64,000 nt of DNA from Opitutaceae bacterium (lineage in GTDB: Bacteria > Verrucomicrobiota > Verrucomicrobiia > Opitutales > Opitutaceae). Below the pieces are notes generated by a model, which was not told the origin of the DNA, ran no database searches, and saw nothing but the letters and a program-made list of their open reading frames with translations. A program made the translations under genes and the position numbers. This document shows, piece after piece, positions 17,268-25,673 of the stretch; position 1 is the first letter of the stretch; each line of letters begins with the position of its first letter. Where the stretch lies: NCBI GenBank assembly GCA_028688225.1, contig JAQTYQ010000014.1, forward strand, positions 29,971 to 93,970, in the 5' to 3' direction.

Positions 17268-17299
17268 AGGCGGGCCGGTCACCTCCTCTCCGCCCGCCT
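17268..17299. terminator. Hairpin between convergent clpP and TIGR03790 genes
   Basis: AGGCGGGC (17268-17275) is the exact inverse of GCCCGCCT (17292-17299). It lies 7 bp after the clpP stop and 25 bp before the end of the convergent minus gene. There is no U-tract on either strand, so it is only a plausible bidirectional terminator. Confidence 0.4.
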
Positions 17300-17324
17300 C
17301 AACCCGTCCCGGCGCCTCCCGGCA

Positions 17325-18995
17325 TCACAGTTTTCCTGTCGGCAGCAGATCGGTGCTCATCCGGGCGAGCTCGCCGGCCCAAGACGCTGCCTGGCTCCCG
17401 TCGTTCGCCGCCTGCGCCGCCGCCAGGGCCTCGCGCAGCACGATCGCACGCCAGTCCCGCCCCAGCGCGGCGTTCCGCAGGATGGCCTGGTAAAGGGATA
17501 CGGCCTTTGGCGCCGCGCCACACTCCAGGAGCAGCCGGGCGGCCTGTTGAGCCAGCGGAACGTCACCGAGCCCGAATGTTTCCGGCGGGCTGACAGCGGC
17601 GAGCGTTTTCACCGCGCCGGTCTTGTCGCCGCCAGCCACGAGTTGCTGCGCCAGTCCCAGGCTCAGCACCAGCCCGGGGGATTGGCGCCAGGCTTCCTCC
17701 AGAAGCCGGCGCGCCTCCTCCGGTTTTTTCCCCAGCTCGAGCAGCCGCACCTTGCGCAACACGACGTAGGGCGCCAGCGCCGGGGACAGCGAGGCCAGTC
17801 TGGCGAGCTGCTCGTCGAGCGAGATCGCAAACGGCCGGTACATCGGATCGCCGATGACGACCGACTGCCAGCTCAGCGCCGGCTGGGCGTAATAGGCCGC
17901 GTCTCCCAGCGTCCGGCCGGCGGCCAGGGCCCGCAGCAACAGATGCGGCTCGATCGTGAGCTCCAGATACGGCTCGAAGACGTTGCCGAAGGTGGCGGTG
18001 ACGCCACGCGCCACCAGCGGTCCGCACCAGCCGCTCGTGGATGAGCGCAGCGTCTGCGCGGAAAAACTATGAATATGCAGGGCGATGGCCCCCGGCGGAA
18101 AACGGAAACCGTCGAGCGCCATCGGTCCGTTGAGATCGTCGGCATACCAGCCGAAGTAGAGCGCCGGGGCGTCGAAACGCGCGCTGGAGGGCATCGTGCC
18201 GCTTTCGCGCCGCACGCCGCCGTCGAAGCCCAGGTCGGCGAGTCCGCGGGCGGCGGACTCGAGCCACTGCTCGCCGGCGGGATGCGGTCCGCGCAGCTCG
18301 ACGTAGAAGCGGCCGATCAGGCCGGTGCGCTCGGCCGCCAGCGCCTGGTCGACGAGACGGCAGGCATCGTCGAACGACGGGCCGTCGAGGCGCGTGACCT
18401 TCACCACGGGTTCGCTCTCGAAGGGCCAGGTCCGCTCGGCGCGGAACAGCGGATTGGGCACCCACCCGTTGATGTTGTAGGTGCCGTGCGCGAGCAGGGT
18501 CAGCTCGGAATCGACCGCCCCCTGGTTCGTACGAAACTCCGCCCGCGAGGCCAGCCGCGGCTCGTCGACGTAGAATCCCGGCGCATGGCCCACCCGCAGC
18601 GGCACCCCGCGGCAGACGACGAGATAGCTGATGCGATGGCCGGAGATGCCGTACCGTTTGCGTCCGAGGCTGTCGGTCAGCGTGGTGGCGAAGGCGTCGA
18701 TCCAGCCGCGGGCGACAAGCTGATCCTGCAACGGCTGGTAGATGGCAGCGATGAACTCCGGCCAGCCGATGGTTTCATCCGCCGGCATCGGCAGCGCGAT
18801 GATGTTGCCGGCCGGCACGCCGCGCTTCTCCGCATAATAACGGGCGAGACGCATGGAATCGGCGTCGTTGGCGTTGGCGAGGACAATGATGCGCTTGGCG
18901 GGATCCCCGTCGTCACCTGCGGCCGCGCGGCCCGGCGCGGCCAGCAAGCCGAGGACAAGACCGGTCGCGGCCAGCCATCTGCCACCGTGAAGCAT
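17325..18995 (-). CDS. Exported TIGR03790-family protein
   Basis: A 556-residue protein starting with a signal peptide (MLHGGRWLAATGLVLGLLAAPGRAAAGDD). IIVLANANDADSMRLARYYAEKRGVPAGNIIALPMPADE is the diagnostic start of TIGR03790, a family of unknown function. The C-terminal about 180 residues (from YVVLRKVRLLELGKKPEEARRLLEEAW) look like TPR-type helical repeats. The frame is open upstream to 19616, but that part overlaps crcB and is not conserved, so ATG 18995 is chosen. It reads away from the fluoride operon. Confidence 0.75.
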   Translation of the reverse strand: MLHGGRWLAATGLVLGLLAAPGRAAAGDDGDPAKRIIVLANANDADSMRLARYYAEKRGVPAGNIIALPMPADETIGWPEFIAAIYQPLQDQLVARGWIDAFATTLTDSLGRKRYGISGHRISYLVVCRGVPLRVGHAPGFYVDEPRLASRAEFRTNQGAVDSELTLLAHGTYNINGWVPNPLFRAERTWPFESEPVVKVTRLDGPSFDDACRLVDQALAAERTGLIGRFYVELRGPHPAGEQWLESAARGLADLGFDGGVRRESGTMPSSARFDAPALYFGWYADDLNGPMALDGFRFPPGAIALHIHSFSAQTLRSSTSGWCGPLVARGVTATFGNVFEPYLELTIEPHLLLRALAAGRTLGDAAYYAQPALSWQSVVIGDPMYRPFAISLDEQLARLASLSPALAPYVVLRKVRLLELGKKPEEARRLLEEAWRQSPGLVLSLGLAQQLVAGGDKTGAVKTLAAVSPPETFGLGDVPLAQQAARLLLECGAAPKAVSLYQAILRNAALGRDWRAIVLREALAAAQAANDGSQAASWAGELARMSTDLLPTGKL

Positions 18996-19079
18996 CCTGC
19001 CGACTGTACAGGGGCCCGCCTGGTTTTCGAGAACGGTTTCATCCAGCTTGCCTTGAATCGGGTTCGTGCTTGCAGTATG

Positions 19080-19148
19080 AGCGGCGATGGATTCCGCCTT
19101 CCCCCAAGGGAAAACCGCCCCGCGCTTGCGGGCGCTGATGACTCCTGT
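19080..19148 (+). promoter_or_regulatory. Fluoride (crcB) riboswitch
   Basis: The leader of crcB contains the conserved blocks of the fluoride riboswitch in order: GGCGATGGATTCCGCC at 19083-19098, AACCGC, then a GCGC-hairpin and GCTGATGACTCCTG at 19134-19147. It ends about 28 bases before the CrcB start. Fluoride binding is expected to turn on expression of the exporter and its DUF190 partner. The match is by eye to the consensus; the pseudoknot was not folded. Confidence 0.88.
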
Positions 19149-19175
19149 TCCAGTCCCTCCTGAAACAGACCAGTC

Positions 19176-19574
19176 ATGATGCTCTACCTTCTCATCGCCT
19201 TGGGCGGCGCGCTCGGCAGTGTGGCGCGTTTTTTCATCTCCGGGGTCGTGGCCAATCAATTTGGCACCACGTTTCCGTGGGGCACATTCATGATCAATGT
19301 CACCGGTTCGTTCCTCATCGGCTTTTACGCCACGCTGACCGGACCCGACGGCCGGGTTTTCGCCAGCAGCAACGCGCGGCAGTTCTTCATGACCGGCATC
19401 TGCGGCGGTTACACGACGTTTTCCTCCTTCAGCCTGCAGACGCTCAACCTCGCCCGTGACGGGGAGTGGCTGCAGGCCGGCGGCAACACGGTCGGTTCGG
19501 TCGTCACGTGCCTGGTGGCCACCTGGCTCGGCCACCTCGCGGCCGCCCAACTCAACCAGCTGAAAGGGCACTGA
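19176..19574 (+). CDS. crcB: Fluoride ion channel CrcB/Fluc
   Basis: A 132-residue membrane protein with four hydrophobic helices. Family motifs are ALGGALGSVARFF, FPWGTFMINVTGSFLIGF and ICGGYTTFSSFSLQ (Phe-box and sodium-site region). Fluc channels work as antiparallel dual-topology dimers that expel fluoride. The gene is preceded by a fluoride riboswitch and followed 1 bp later by the DUF190 gene. ATG 19176 or 19179 could be the start. Confidence 0.93.
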   Translation: MMLYLLIALGGALGSVARFFISGVVANQFGTTFPWGTFMINVTGSFLIGFYATLTGPDGRVFASSNARQFFMTGICGGYTTFSSFSLQTLNLARDGEWLQAGGNTVGSVVTCLVATWLGHLAAAQLNQLKGH

Positions 19575-19575
19575 C

Positions 19576-19920
19576 ATGGAACTACCCCACGACTCCGTTC
19601 TCCTGCGCATCTTCATCGGCGAATCCGACCGTCATGGACACCTGCCCCTCTACGAAGCGATCGTGCTCAAGGCGCGGGAACTGCACCTCGCCGGCGCCAC
19701 CGTGCTGCGCGGCGCGATGGGCTTCGGCAAGTCCAGCCGGCTGCACACGACCAAGATCCTCCGGCTTTCGATGGACCTGCCGTTGGTGATCGAGATCACC
19801 GACAGCGAGGAGAAGATCGGCGCGTTTTTGCCCGTGCTCGACGGCATGATCAGCGGTGGGCTCGTCACGCTGGAAAAAGTGCGCACGATCCGTTACGTGG
19901 GAGCAAAGCGGCCGGAATGA
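19576..19920 (+). CDS. DUF190 protein paired with CrcB
   Basis: A 114-residue cytoplasmic protein. LLRIFIGESDRHGHLPLYEAIVLKARELHLAGATVLRGAMGFG is the DUF190 signature, a PII-like ferredoxin fold, and LPLVIEITDSEEKIGAFLP follows. DUF190 genes are common partners of crcB under fluoride riboswitches; their molecular role is unsettled. It begins one base after the crcB stop, so it is cotranscribed and presumably fluoride-induced. Confidence 0.88.
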   Translation: MELPHDSVLLRIFIGESDRHGHLPLYEAIVLKARELHLAGATVLRGAMGFGKSSRLHTTKILRLSMDLPLVIEITDSEEKIGAFLPVLDGMISGGLVTLEKVRTIRYVGAKRPE

Positions 19921-19954
19921 ATCCGCCCCCGGTGGCGACAGAGTAGCTCCAGTT

Positions 19955-21007
19955 CTACGGTGCCGCCGGGACCGGCGGCGGGGTGGAAACGGATCTTCGC
20001 GCGAGCTGATCAAGCAGGTACTGGTCGGGCGGCGCGGTGCGCCAGGCCGTGAGCCAGATGTTCCCCAGCATCTCGCCGCCGCGCAGCAGTTGCTCCTCAA
20101 TGAAGCTCCGCCCGTCGAAGCTGCCCGGCGAGCCGTCCGCCCGGAGCTTGCCGGCCTTCTCCAGCTCATAGAGCGGCACGACGCGCGCATTTTGATCGCG
20201 CAGGTAGCGCATCACCTCGACAAACAGGGCGTCGCGTTCGCCGGCGGTCGGGACGGTGGCCAACACCCTCGCGGCTCGCGCCTGCGGGGCGAGACCGGCG
20301 AATTTAGTGCCGGCCCGGGCGATAAATCCTCCGTCGACCCAGGCGTGAAACTTCGGATCGGTGGTATAGCCATGCGGATTGTCGCCCACCCAGCCGTGGT
20401 GCTGCACGGTGTCGTGCAGGGGCTGCGCGCCATCGCCCACGAAATGGCCCATCACACCCATGAGATAAACGATGTTGGCCTGCGCATTGGCAATCTCGGT
20501 GGCCGTGCCTCCGCCCTGCTCGTAAGCGCGAAGGTAGGCGAACGCCGACTTCAGGCGGCCGAAATACTCCACGATCGTCCAAGACAGGAAACCCGGCCAC
20601 TCCCGGGTATGGTCGGCGTTCTTTTCGGAGGCGATCGGCGGGAATCGGTCCGGGTGCGCCGCCCGCCCGGCGGCGAACTGCAGGGCAAACTCGTAACGGA
20701 GCGGGCTGACCGCCGCCGGGTCGAGGCCGGCCTCGCCGAGTTGCTCCCAATCGAGGTAATGATCGGGATTATTCGCATTGCGCAACGGCAGGTCGGACAC
20801 ATTCCGCCAGCGGTCCGGCTCGCCCGAGAGGAAGGCGACGCGCTCGGACGCCGAGGGATTGTGGACGAAACCAGGGAAATCAGCGGGCAGCGAGGCCAGC
20901 GCGAGCTGGTTGACGATGCGGTGGCCGGCATAGTCCCAGGCCCGGCCGGAGGGGATGGCCAGGGCGGACAGCAGGACCAGCGGGACAAGGCGGGCACGGG
21001 CATTCAT
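19955..21007 (-). CDS. Exported S1/P1 nuclease-like zinc protein
   Basis: A 350-residue protein with a signal peptide (MNARARLVPLVLLSALAIPSGRAWDYAGHRIVNQLA). The mature N-terminus W-D-Y-A-G-H resembles the Trp/His zinc ligands of S1/P1 nucleases and zinc phospholipase C. Further potential ligands are in NNPDHYLDWE, EKNADHTREWPG, GVMGHFVGDGAQPLHDTVQHHGW and DPKFHAW. It is probably a periplasmic phosphodiesterase or nuclease. The ATG at 21007 is chosen because it starts the signal peptide. It lies directly after the amidase gene on the same strand. Confidence 0.7.
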   Translation of the reverse strand: MNARARLVPLVLLSALAIPSGRAWDYAGHRIVNQLALASLPADFPGFVHNPSASERVAFLSGEPDRWRNVSDLPLRNANNPDHYLDWEQLGEAGLDPAAVSPLRYEFALQFAAGRAAHPDRFPPIASEKNADHTREWPGFLSWTIVEYFGRLKSAFAYLRAYEQGGGTATEIANAQANIVYLMGVMGHFVGDGAQPLHDTVQHHGWVGDNPHGYTTDPKFHAWVDGGFIARAGTKFAGLAPQARAARVLATVPTAGERDALFVEVMRYLRDQNARVVPLYELEKAGKLRADGSPGSFDGRSFIEEQLLRGGEMLGNIWLTAWRTAPPDQYLLDQLARRSVSTPPPVPAAP

Positions 21008-21011
21008 GGTT

Positions 21012-22190
21012 CTAGCGGGACGACGCGGACGAAGCATGGGTTTCGACGGACAAGGAAGCCGGCGGATGCAACGCCGCAAGCGCCGCGGCGTAGTCGTCGA
21101 TGCCGCCGGCAATGGCCCCGGCGATGCGCTGGCGGTATTCAGGCGTGGCGACTTTCCGGGCCTCCAGGTTGTTGGAGAGATAAGCCGCCTCGATGAGCGC
21201 CGCCGGGCACTCGGCGAAGCGCAGGACCACAAAACGCGCCCGTTTGTATCCGCGGTCGGAGGTTTTCAGATCGGCCAGCAGCTGCCGGTGCAGATGGTAA
21301 CCGAGCACGGTGTTGGCCAGATCCTGCCGGTTGCCCGGGAAAGCGACATCGGTCATCGGGTCCTTCTTTTCCGTGCCGCTGGACAGCATGAACTGTGGCG
21401 TCATCACATAGGTTTCGGAGCCGGTCACGCGGCCGGCAGCGGTGGCCGGAAGGGAATTGAAGTGGATGCTCAGGAACAAGTCTGCCTTCGCCCGGGCGGC
21501 GATGCGGTCACGTTCCTCCAACTCGACCCGGCGGTCGTCGGTGCGCGTGAGCAACACCTTGTAGCCGCGCGTCTCCAGCAGCTTTCGCAGGCGCAGGGCA
21601 ACATCCAGGGTCATGTGCTTCTCGTCGAGGCGCAGCCCGGCATTCTGGTTGCCGGGATCATTGCCGCCGTGCCCCGGATCGAGCACAATCAGCCGGGGCG
21701 GGGCCGGCAGCTGGCCGGCGAAGTCGGCCGGCCGCATCAACGGGGCGATGGTCTTGATGACGTCGATCTTGCCGACGTGGAGGCGGCCCTTGTCAATGAC
21801 GACGGGCTCGCCCATGAAGACGCGCAGACCGTCGCAATAGAAATCGCGGTCCCGGTCCTCAAACTTGAGGCGCACGCGGCCCCGGCCATCGACCAGCTGC
21901 AGGATCCGGCCGCTGGTGACCCAGACGGGTTTGAGTCCGTAACGCTCGGCGATTGCCTGCACATCGACGTAGTCGGTGTTGTAAAGACGTTTGGAGGGCC
22001 AGAGCCGGCTGACGGGCACGGCGGCGGGAGGAGGCGCGGACGGGGATGGAACGGGCACTGCCGCGGCGGGCGCCGCGATGGTCCGGCCGGCCTCCGCCCG
22101 GTTTTGGGCCGAGGCTGGCGCGGTGCAGCCGCCGGTCAGCATCAGAACGGCCGCCGAGGCCAGCAGGCTGCGTGCGTGGAGCCGCGCCAT
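21012..22190 (-). CDS. N-acetylmuramoyl-L-alanine amidase lipoprotein (Amidase_3)
   Basis: A 392-residue protein. A lipoprotein signal (LLASAAVLMLTGGC, lipobox LTGGC) is followed by a proline-rich linker, then a domain resembling copper-amine-oxidase N-terminal/SH3-like repeats (about 65-155), then Amidase_3: LDPGHGGNDPGNQN (Zn His), SIHFNS (Zn His) and ALIEAAYLSNN (catalytic Glu). It should cleave the peptide stem from MurNAc in the envelope. It follows infC by 15 bp and precedes the nuclease gene by 4 bp, suggesting an operon. Confidence 0.88.
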   Translation of the reverse strand: MARLHARSLLASAAVLMLTGGCTAPASAQNRAEAGRTIAAPAAAVPVPSPSAPPPAAVPVSRLWPSKRLYNTDYVDVQAIAERYGLKPVWVTSGRILQLVDGRGRVRLKFEDRDRDFYCDGLRVFMGEPVVIDKGRLHVGKIDVIKTIAPLMRPADFAGQLPAPPRLIVLDPGHGGNDPGNQNAGLRLDEKHMTLDVALRLRKLLETRGYKVLLTRTDDRRVELEERDRIAARAKADLFLSIHFNSLPATAAGRVTGSETYVMTPQFMLSSGTEKKDPMTDVAFPGNRQDLANTVLGYHLHRQLLADLKTSDRGYKRARFVVLRFAECPAALIEAAYLSNNLEARKVATPEYRQRIAGAIAGGIDDYAAALAALHPPASLSVETHASSASSR

Positions 22191-22205
22191 GAGTCTGGCC
22201 GCAGG

Positions 22206-22844
22206 TCAAGCCGGCGGGGATGAAGCCGGTGCCGCTGGCGCGGTGCTTTCCCTGACGTGGAATTTGAGCTTCCGCTTGTTGGTGGGCAGCGGCGTGAGCA
22301 TCACGTAGATGTTGCGCCCGGTGAGCTTGGGCGCGCCATCCTGGTGGCCCATGTTCGCCAGCTCGGCCAGCGCACGGTTGATGACCTCGAAACCCATCTC
22401 CGTGCGCGCCATCTCGCGTCCGCGGAATTTCAGGCGCAGCTTGACCTTGTTGCCATGATCCAGGAACTCCTCGGCGTGGCGCAGCTTGGTGAGGAAGTCG
22501 TTATGCTCGATGCGCACGCTGAACTCGATCTCCTTGATCTTGCTCGCCGTCGTCTTGGCATGGGAGTGCTTCTTCGACTCCTCGTACATGTATTTGCCGA
22601 AGTCCATGATCCGGCAGACCGGCGGCTGGACGTTGGGCGCCACCTCGACGAGATCGAGGTTGAACTGCTGGGCGAGCTGCAGCGCCTTGCCGGTGGCCAG
22701 CACCCCGAGTTGTTTGCCCTCGGGACTGATGACCCGGATCTGTTCGGCCTTGATACGGTGATTGCGACGGATGTTTGCGAACGGATCCGTATTGCGACGC
22801 GGGGGGTAGCCGGGGCGGCCACCGGAAGGAAATGCGTTAGCCAT
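22206..22844 (-). CDS. infC: Translation initiation factor IF-3
   Basis: A 212-residue IF-3. The N-domain is seen in INHRIK-type NHRIKAEQIRVISPEGKQLGVL, the linker in NVQPPVCRIMDFGKYMYEESKK, and the C-domain in IEFSVRIEHNDFLTKLRHAEEFL and KVKLRLKFRGREM. ATG at 22844 is preferred; the overlapping ATT/TTG triplets just upstream are noteworthy because infC often uses a rare start, but the ATT is out of frame. The usual downstream rpmI and rplT are absent, and the amidase follows instead. A C-terminal Ala/Pro-rich tail extends the protein. Confidence 0.94.
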   Translation of the reverse strand: MANAFPSGGRPGYPPRRNTDPFANIRRNHRIKAEQIRVISPEGKQLGVLATGKALQLAQQFNLDLVEVAPNVQPPVCRIMDFGKYMYEESKKHSHAKTTASKIKEIEFSVRIEHNDFLTKLRHAEEFLDHGNKVKLRLKFRGREMARTEMGFEVINRALAELANMGHQDGAPKLTGRNIYVMLTPLPTNKRKLKFHVRESTAPAAPASSPPA

Positions 22845-22960
22845 CAATCAGTAGGTAGGAATGATCAGGTCGAGGCGTGGTTTCTTGCGGCAAAGCCGGG
22901 GGATGACAATACCTAATTCGGGGGAATTTTCACCCAGGAAGGCCGTCGAACGGCAGCCGT

Positions 22961-23116
22961 TCAGCCCTTGGTTCCGGTGGTGGCGATGCCCTGGATGAAG
23001 GTCTTCTGGGCGAAGAAAAACAGGACCACGACCGGCAGGATCGTCACCGTGCTCGCAGCCATGAGGTAGTGCCATTGGACGCCGCCGCTCTGCGACTGGT
23101 AGCTTTGCAGGATCAC
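22961..23116 (-). pseudogene. C-terminal remnant of a MalG/LacG-type sugar ABC permease
   Basis: On the minus strand the frame reads [20 protein letters not shown], continues with a hydrophobic helix and ends [16 protein letters not shown], the standard C-terminus of carbohydrate ABC permeases (Q-x-x-FIxGIxxxGxKG). Only about 52 residues remain. The similarity stops exactly where the pdxA stop lies (23113-23115), so pdxA directly abuts the deletion point. No partner permease or binding protein is in the window. Confidence 0.75.
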
Positions 23117-24048
23117 CGCGCGGCCCGCCAGCCGATCAAACGCCGGGCCACCGTCACCGCGTTGGCAAAACTGCGCGGACTGGCGCGGCCCTGGCCCGCA
23201 ATGCCGAACGCCGTGCCGTGGTCGGGACTCGTGCGCACAAAGGGCAGGCCCAGCGTGACATTCACCGCCTCGTCGAAATCGACCGCTTTAAGCGGCGCGA
23301 GGCCCTGGTCGTGGTACAGCGCAATCACGACATCGAACTCGCCGCGCAACTGGCGCGCGAACAGCGTGTCCGCCGGTTCGCAAAGCGTCAGCCCGGGATG
23401 GGCCGTCCGCAGCCTGGTGAGAATCGGGTTGATGATGCGCTGCTCCTCGTCGCCGAGCAGCCCCCCTTCCCCCGCGTGGGGATTGAATCCGCACACGCCC
23501 AGGCGCGGCGCCGCCACCCCCTCGGCCCGGGCCAGCTCATCCGCTGCCCGCACCGTGCGCTCCAGATGGGCCGTGGTAAAAAATGCCGGCGCCTCGCGCA
23601 ACGGCACGTGCCAGGAAAGCAGCGCGACCCGCAGCCGCCCGCCACAGAAGGCCATCGTCGGTTCTCCGCCCCAGCGGGCGGCGAAAAACTCCGTCTGTCC
23701 CGGAAAAAAATAACCGATGCGCGCGAGCCACTCCTTGTTCACCGGCCCGGTGACGACGCCGGCAAACGCGCCTGCCTTGCAACCGGCCGCGGCGCGCTCC
23801 AGCGCGGCCCAGGCCACGAGCGCCCCTTCGCCGGACGGATGTCCGGGCCGGGCGGCGAACTTCTCCAGACCGACGGGAATCCTGGCTCCCGCGGCCGGCA
23901 GCGTCTCGAGCCAGCGTGCTGGTCCGATCACCGCGACCGCCCGCGCCGCGGCGGGATTCGCCGCCAGCCACGTTGCGATGATCTCCGGTCCGACGCCGGC
24001 GGGATCACCGCAGGTGATGGCAAGTCTCGGCTGACGGCTGGCCGGCAT
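23113..24048 (-). CDS. pdxA: 4-hydroxythreonine-4-phosphate dehydrogenase
   Basis: A 311-residue PdxA (pyridoxal phosphate biosynthesis, cytoplasm). Visible motifs are [13 protein letters not shown] at the N-terminus, VTGPVNKEW, the metal His in [19 protein letters not shown] and [18 protein letters not shown] 24048 gives the family start [18 protein letters not shown]; the frame is open further upstream into lpxA but not conserved. Its last codons overlap the permease remnant, yet the protein looks complete. Confidence 0.92.
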   Translation of the reverse strand: MPASRQPRLAITCGDPAGVGPEIIATWLAANPAAARAVAVIGPARWLETLPAAGARIPVGLEKFAARPGHPSGEGALVAWAALERAAAGCKAGAFAGVVTGPVNKEWLARIGYFFPGQTEFFAARWGGEPTMAFCGGRLRVALLSWHVPLREAPAFFTTAHLERTVRAADELARAEGVAAPRLGVCGFNPHAGEGGLLGDEEQRIINPILTRLRTAHPGLTLCEPADTLFARQLRGEFDVVIALYHDQGLAPLKAVDFDEAVNVTLGLPFVRTSPDHGTAFGIAGQGRASPRSFANAVTVARRLIGWRAAR

Positions 24049-24094
24049 GCCAGGCAGTAGTGGTCCTCCGGCCGGGGACGTCAAGGCTGCGTGG

Positions 24095-24859
24095 TCAAGG
24101 CGCCGCGGCCCCTGCCTCCTGTTCCGTCGACCAGACCCGCCGGGCGCGCGCGATGCCGCGCCGCCCGCCGGCGAAAAACTCGAGGAAGCTCCGCGCTTCC
24201 GCGCTCCGCACCCCGCGGGTAAGCACCTCCTGGGCCCGCAGCCGGACATTGCCGCCGTCGAAATAGACTTCGCGAAAACACTCCTTCAGCTCGGCGACGA
24301 TTTCCGGCGCCAACTTGCGCCGCTTCAAACCGACGAGGTTGAGACCGACGATTTCGTCGCGCTCCGCCGCCATGACGAACGGCGGGATATCCAGCGTGAT
24401 GCGCGCCAGTCCGCCGATCATCGCGTAGTCTCCAATCCGGCTGAACTGATGCAGGGCGGCGCCGCCGCCGACGAACGCATACGCCCCCACGCTGACATGG
24501 CCGGCCAGCAAGACGTTGTTGGCCAGCACCACCTGGTCGCCGACCACACAGTCATGCGCCACGTGGGCCCCGGCCATGAGGTAGCAATTCCTGCCAATGA
24601 CCGTCTCGCCGTCCTCGGTCGTCGACCGGTTCACGGTCACATTTTCGCGCAGGACCGTGCCCGCTCCGACGCGCACCCGGGAGGCCGTCGCCGGGTCGAA
24701 CTTCAAATCCTGCGGATCGCCGCCGATGACCGCGCCGGGATGCACCACCACGCCATCCTCCAGCCGGGCGTGGCGGGTGATGATCGCGTGGGCATGGACG
24801 GCACAATCCGCGCCGATCTGGGCCCCGTCCTCGATGATGGCGGTGGGATGTATGTTCAT
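24095..24859 (-). CDS. lpxA: Acyl-ACP:UDP-N-acetylglucosamine O-acyltransferase
   Basis: A 254-residue left-handed beta-helix enzyme that starts lipid A synthesis. Hexapeptide repeats begin at IHPTAIIEDGAQIG, and GAHVAHDCVVGDQVVLANNVLLAGHVSVG contains the catalytic His. The C-terminal helical domain (GLNLVGLKRRKLAPEIVAELKECFREVY) is intact. The start ATG 24859 is chosen over a TTG at 24886. It implies an LPS-bearing outer membrane. It lies 46 bp upstream of pdxA on the same strand; no other lpx genes are adjacent. Confidence 0.93.
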   Translation of the reverse strand: MNIHPTAIIEDGAQIGADCAVHAHAIITRHARLEDGVVVHPGAVIGGDPQDLKFDPATASRVRVGAGTVLRENVTVNRSTTEDGETVIGRNCYLMAGAHVAHDCVVGDQVVLANNVLLAGHVSVGAYAFVGGGAALHQFSRIGDYAMIGGLARITLDIPPFVMAAERDEIVGLNLVGLKRRKLAPEIVAELKECFREVYFDGGNVRLRAQEVLTRGVRSAEARSFLEFFAGGRRGIARARRVWSTEQEAGAAAP

Positions 24860-24905
24860 GCGTTGAGGGCTGGCCACGAGGGACAAAACCGGTCCGCGCG
24901 GGCGC

Positions 24906-25556
24906 CTACCCCTGTTTTCGGGCTTCGGTCCGGGCCTTCCGGCTGGCGGACTCGGGCAGCAGGTCGAGCTGCGGCTCCTTCAGAAAATCATAGATCTTGA
25001 GGATGCGGAGCAGCTGCAGGGTGTCGGATTTCCGGTAGTTCCGGTTGGTTTCGATCTTGTCGATGATGTCGAGCAGCATCGTGCGGAAGGATATGATGGC
25101 ATCCACGCCGCGTTCCTTGAGCATCTGCACGCTTTGCGCGCGGGATGGCTCGGCCGTGGGCAGGCCGGGCAGGACGAGGATTTTGGTGATATCGGGATGA
25201 TTCCCCGGTTCGTCGGGATCGACCGGAAATGACCGCTTGGCCTCCTGCACCACGTTTTCCTCGAGAAAAGTGAAGATTTCCGGACTGCCCTTCAATGTGG
25301 CCGGGGTGAAATGTCCGGTCGTGTGCCATCCCTTGACGACCACGATCGCCCGATGGATGAAAGGCAGTTCGGTTGAGAACAAAAAGAAGTCCGGCTTGCG
25401 AGCGCCCCGCTGATGGGCGGGATTGTAGACGAGGAGGTCGACCTCCTCGTCGCTGGTCTTGCGGCGTGTCTGCACCTGGTACTTGCGGGCCTGCCGCACC
25501 AGGAAGCCGTTCTGCTCGAAGTATTCGCGGACGATGCCTTCGTCGATGGCGGACAT
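24906..25556 (-). CDS. Conserved-looking hypothetical protein, possible nuclease fold
   Basis: A 216-residue soluble protein that I do not recognise. The N-terminal YFEQNGFLVRQARKYQ followed by EEVDLLVYNP and RAIVVVKGWHT recalls the alpha-E-D-ExK order of PD-(D/E)xK nuclease-like folds, but this is a weak visual resemblance. The C-terminus is a charged helix (LPESASRKARTEARK). It lies between aroB and lpxA on the same strand, in what may be a lineage-specific operon. Confidence 0.6.
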   Translation of the reverse strand: MSAIDEGIVREYFEQNGFLVRQARKYQVQTRRKTSDEEVDLLVYNPAHQRGARKPDFFLFSTELPFIHRAIVVVKGWHTTGHFTPATLKGSPEIFTFLEENVVQEAKRSFPVDPDEPGNHPDITKILVLPGLPTAEPSRAQSVQMLKERGVDAIISFRTMLLDIIDKIETNRNYRKSDTLQLLRILKIYDFLKEPQLDLLPESASRKARTEARKQG

Positions 25557-25591
25557 GTCGATTTGGGATATCGGATACCGAAAAGCGGAAA

Positions 25592-25621
25592 GATCGTCGC
25601 GGCTGGCGCCAGCCGACGATC
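25592..25621 (-). terminator. Strong hairpin between aroB and the hypothetical gene
   Basis: GATCGTCG(CG)GCTGGC pairs with GCCAGCCGACGATC with a two-base bulge. The 118-bp gap also carries two short direct-repeat-like stretches of the ATCCGAAATC/TCGGATACCG type (25564-25583 and 25652-25672). On the minus strand only an interrupted T-rich run follows, so this is a possible attenuating terminator after aroB. Confidence 0.4.
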
Positions 25622-25673
25622 CGGCGCGGGGAATACACTTATCTACCCGGCGTCCGGCATCCGCAATCCGAAA

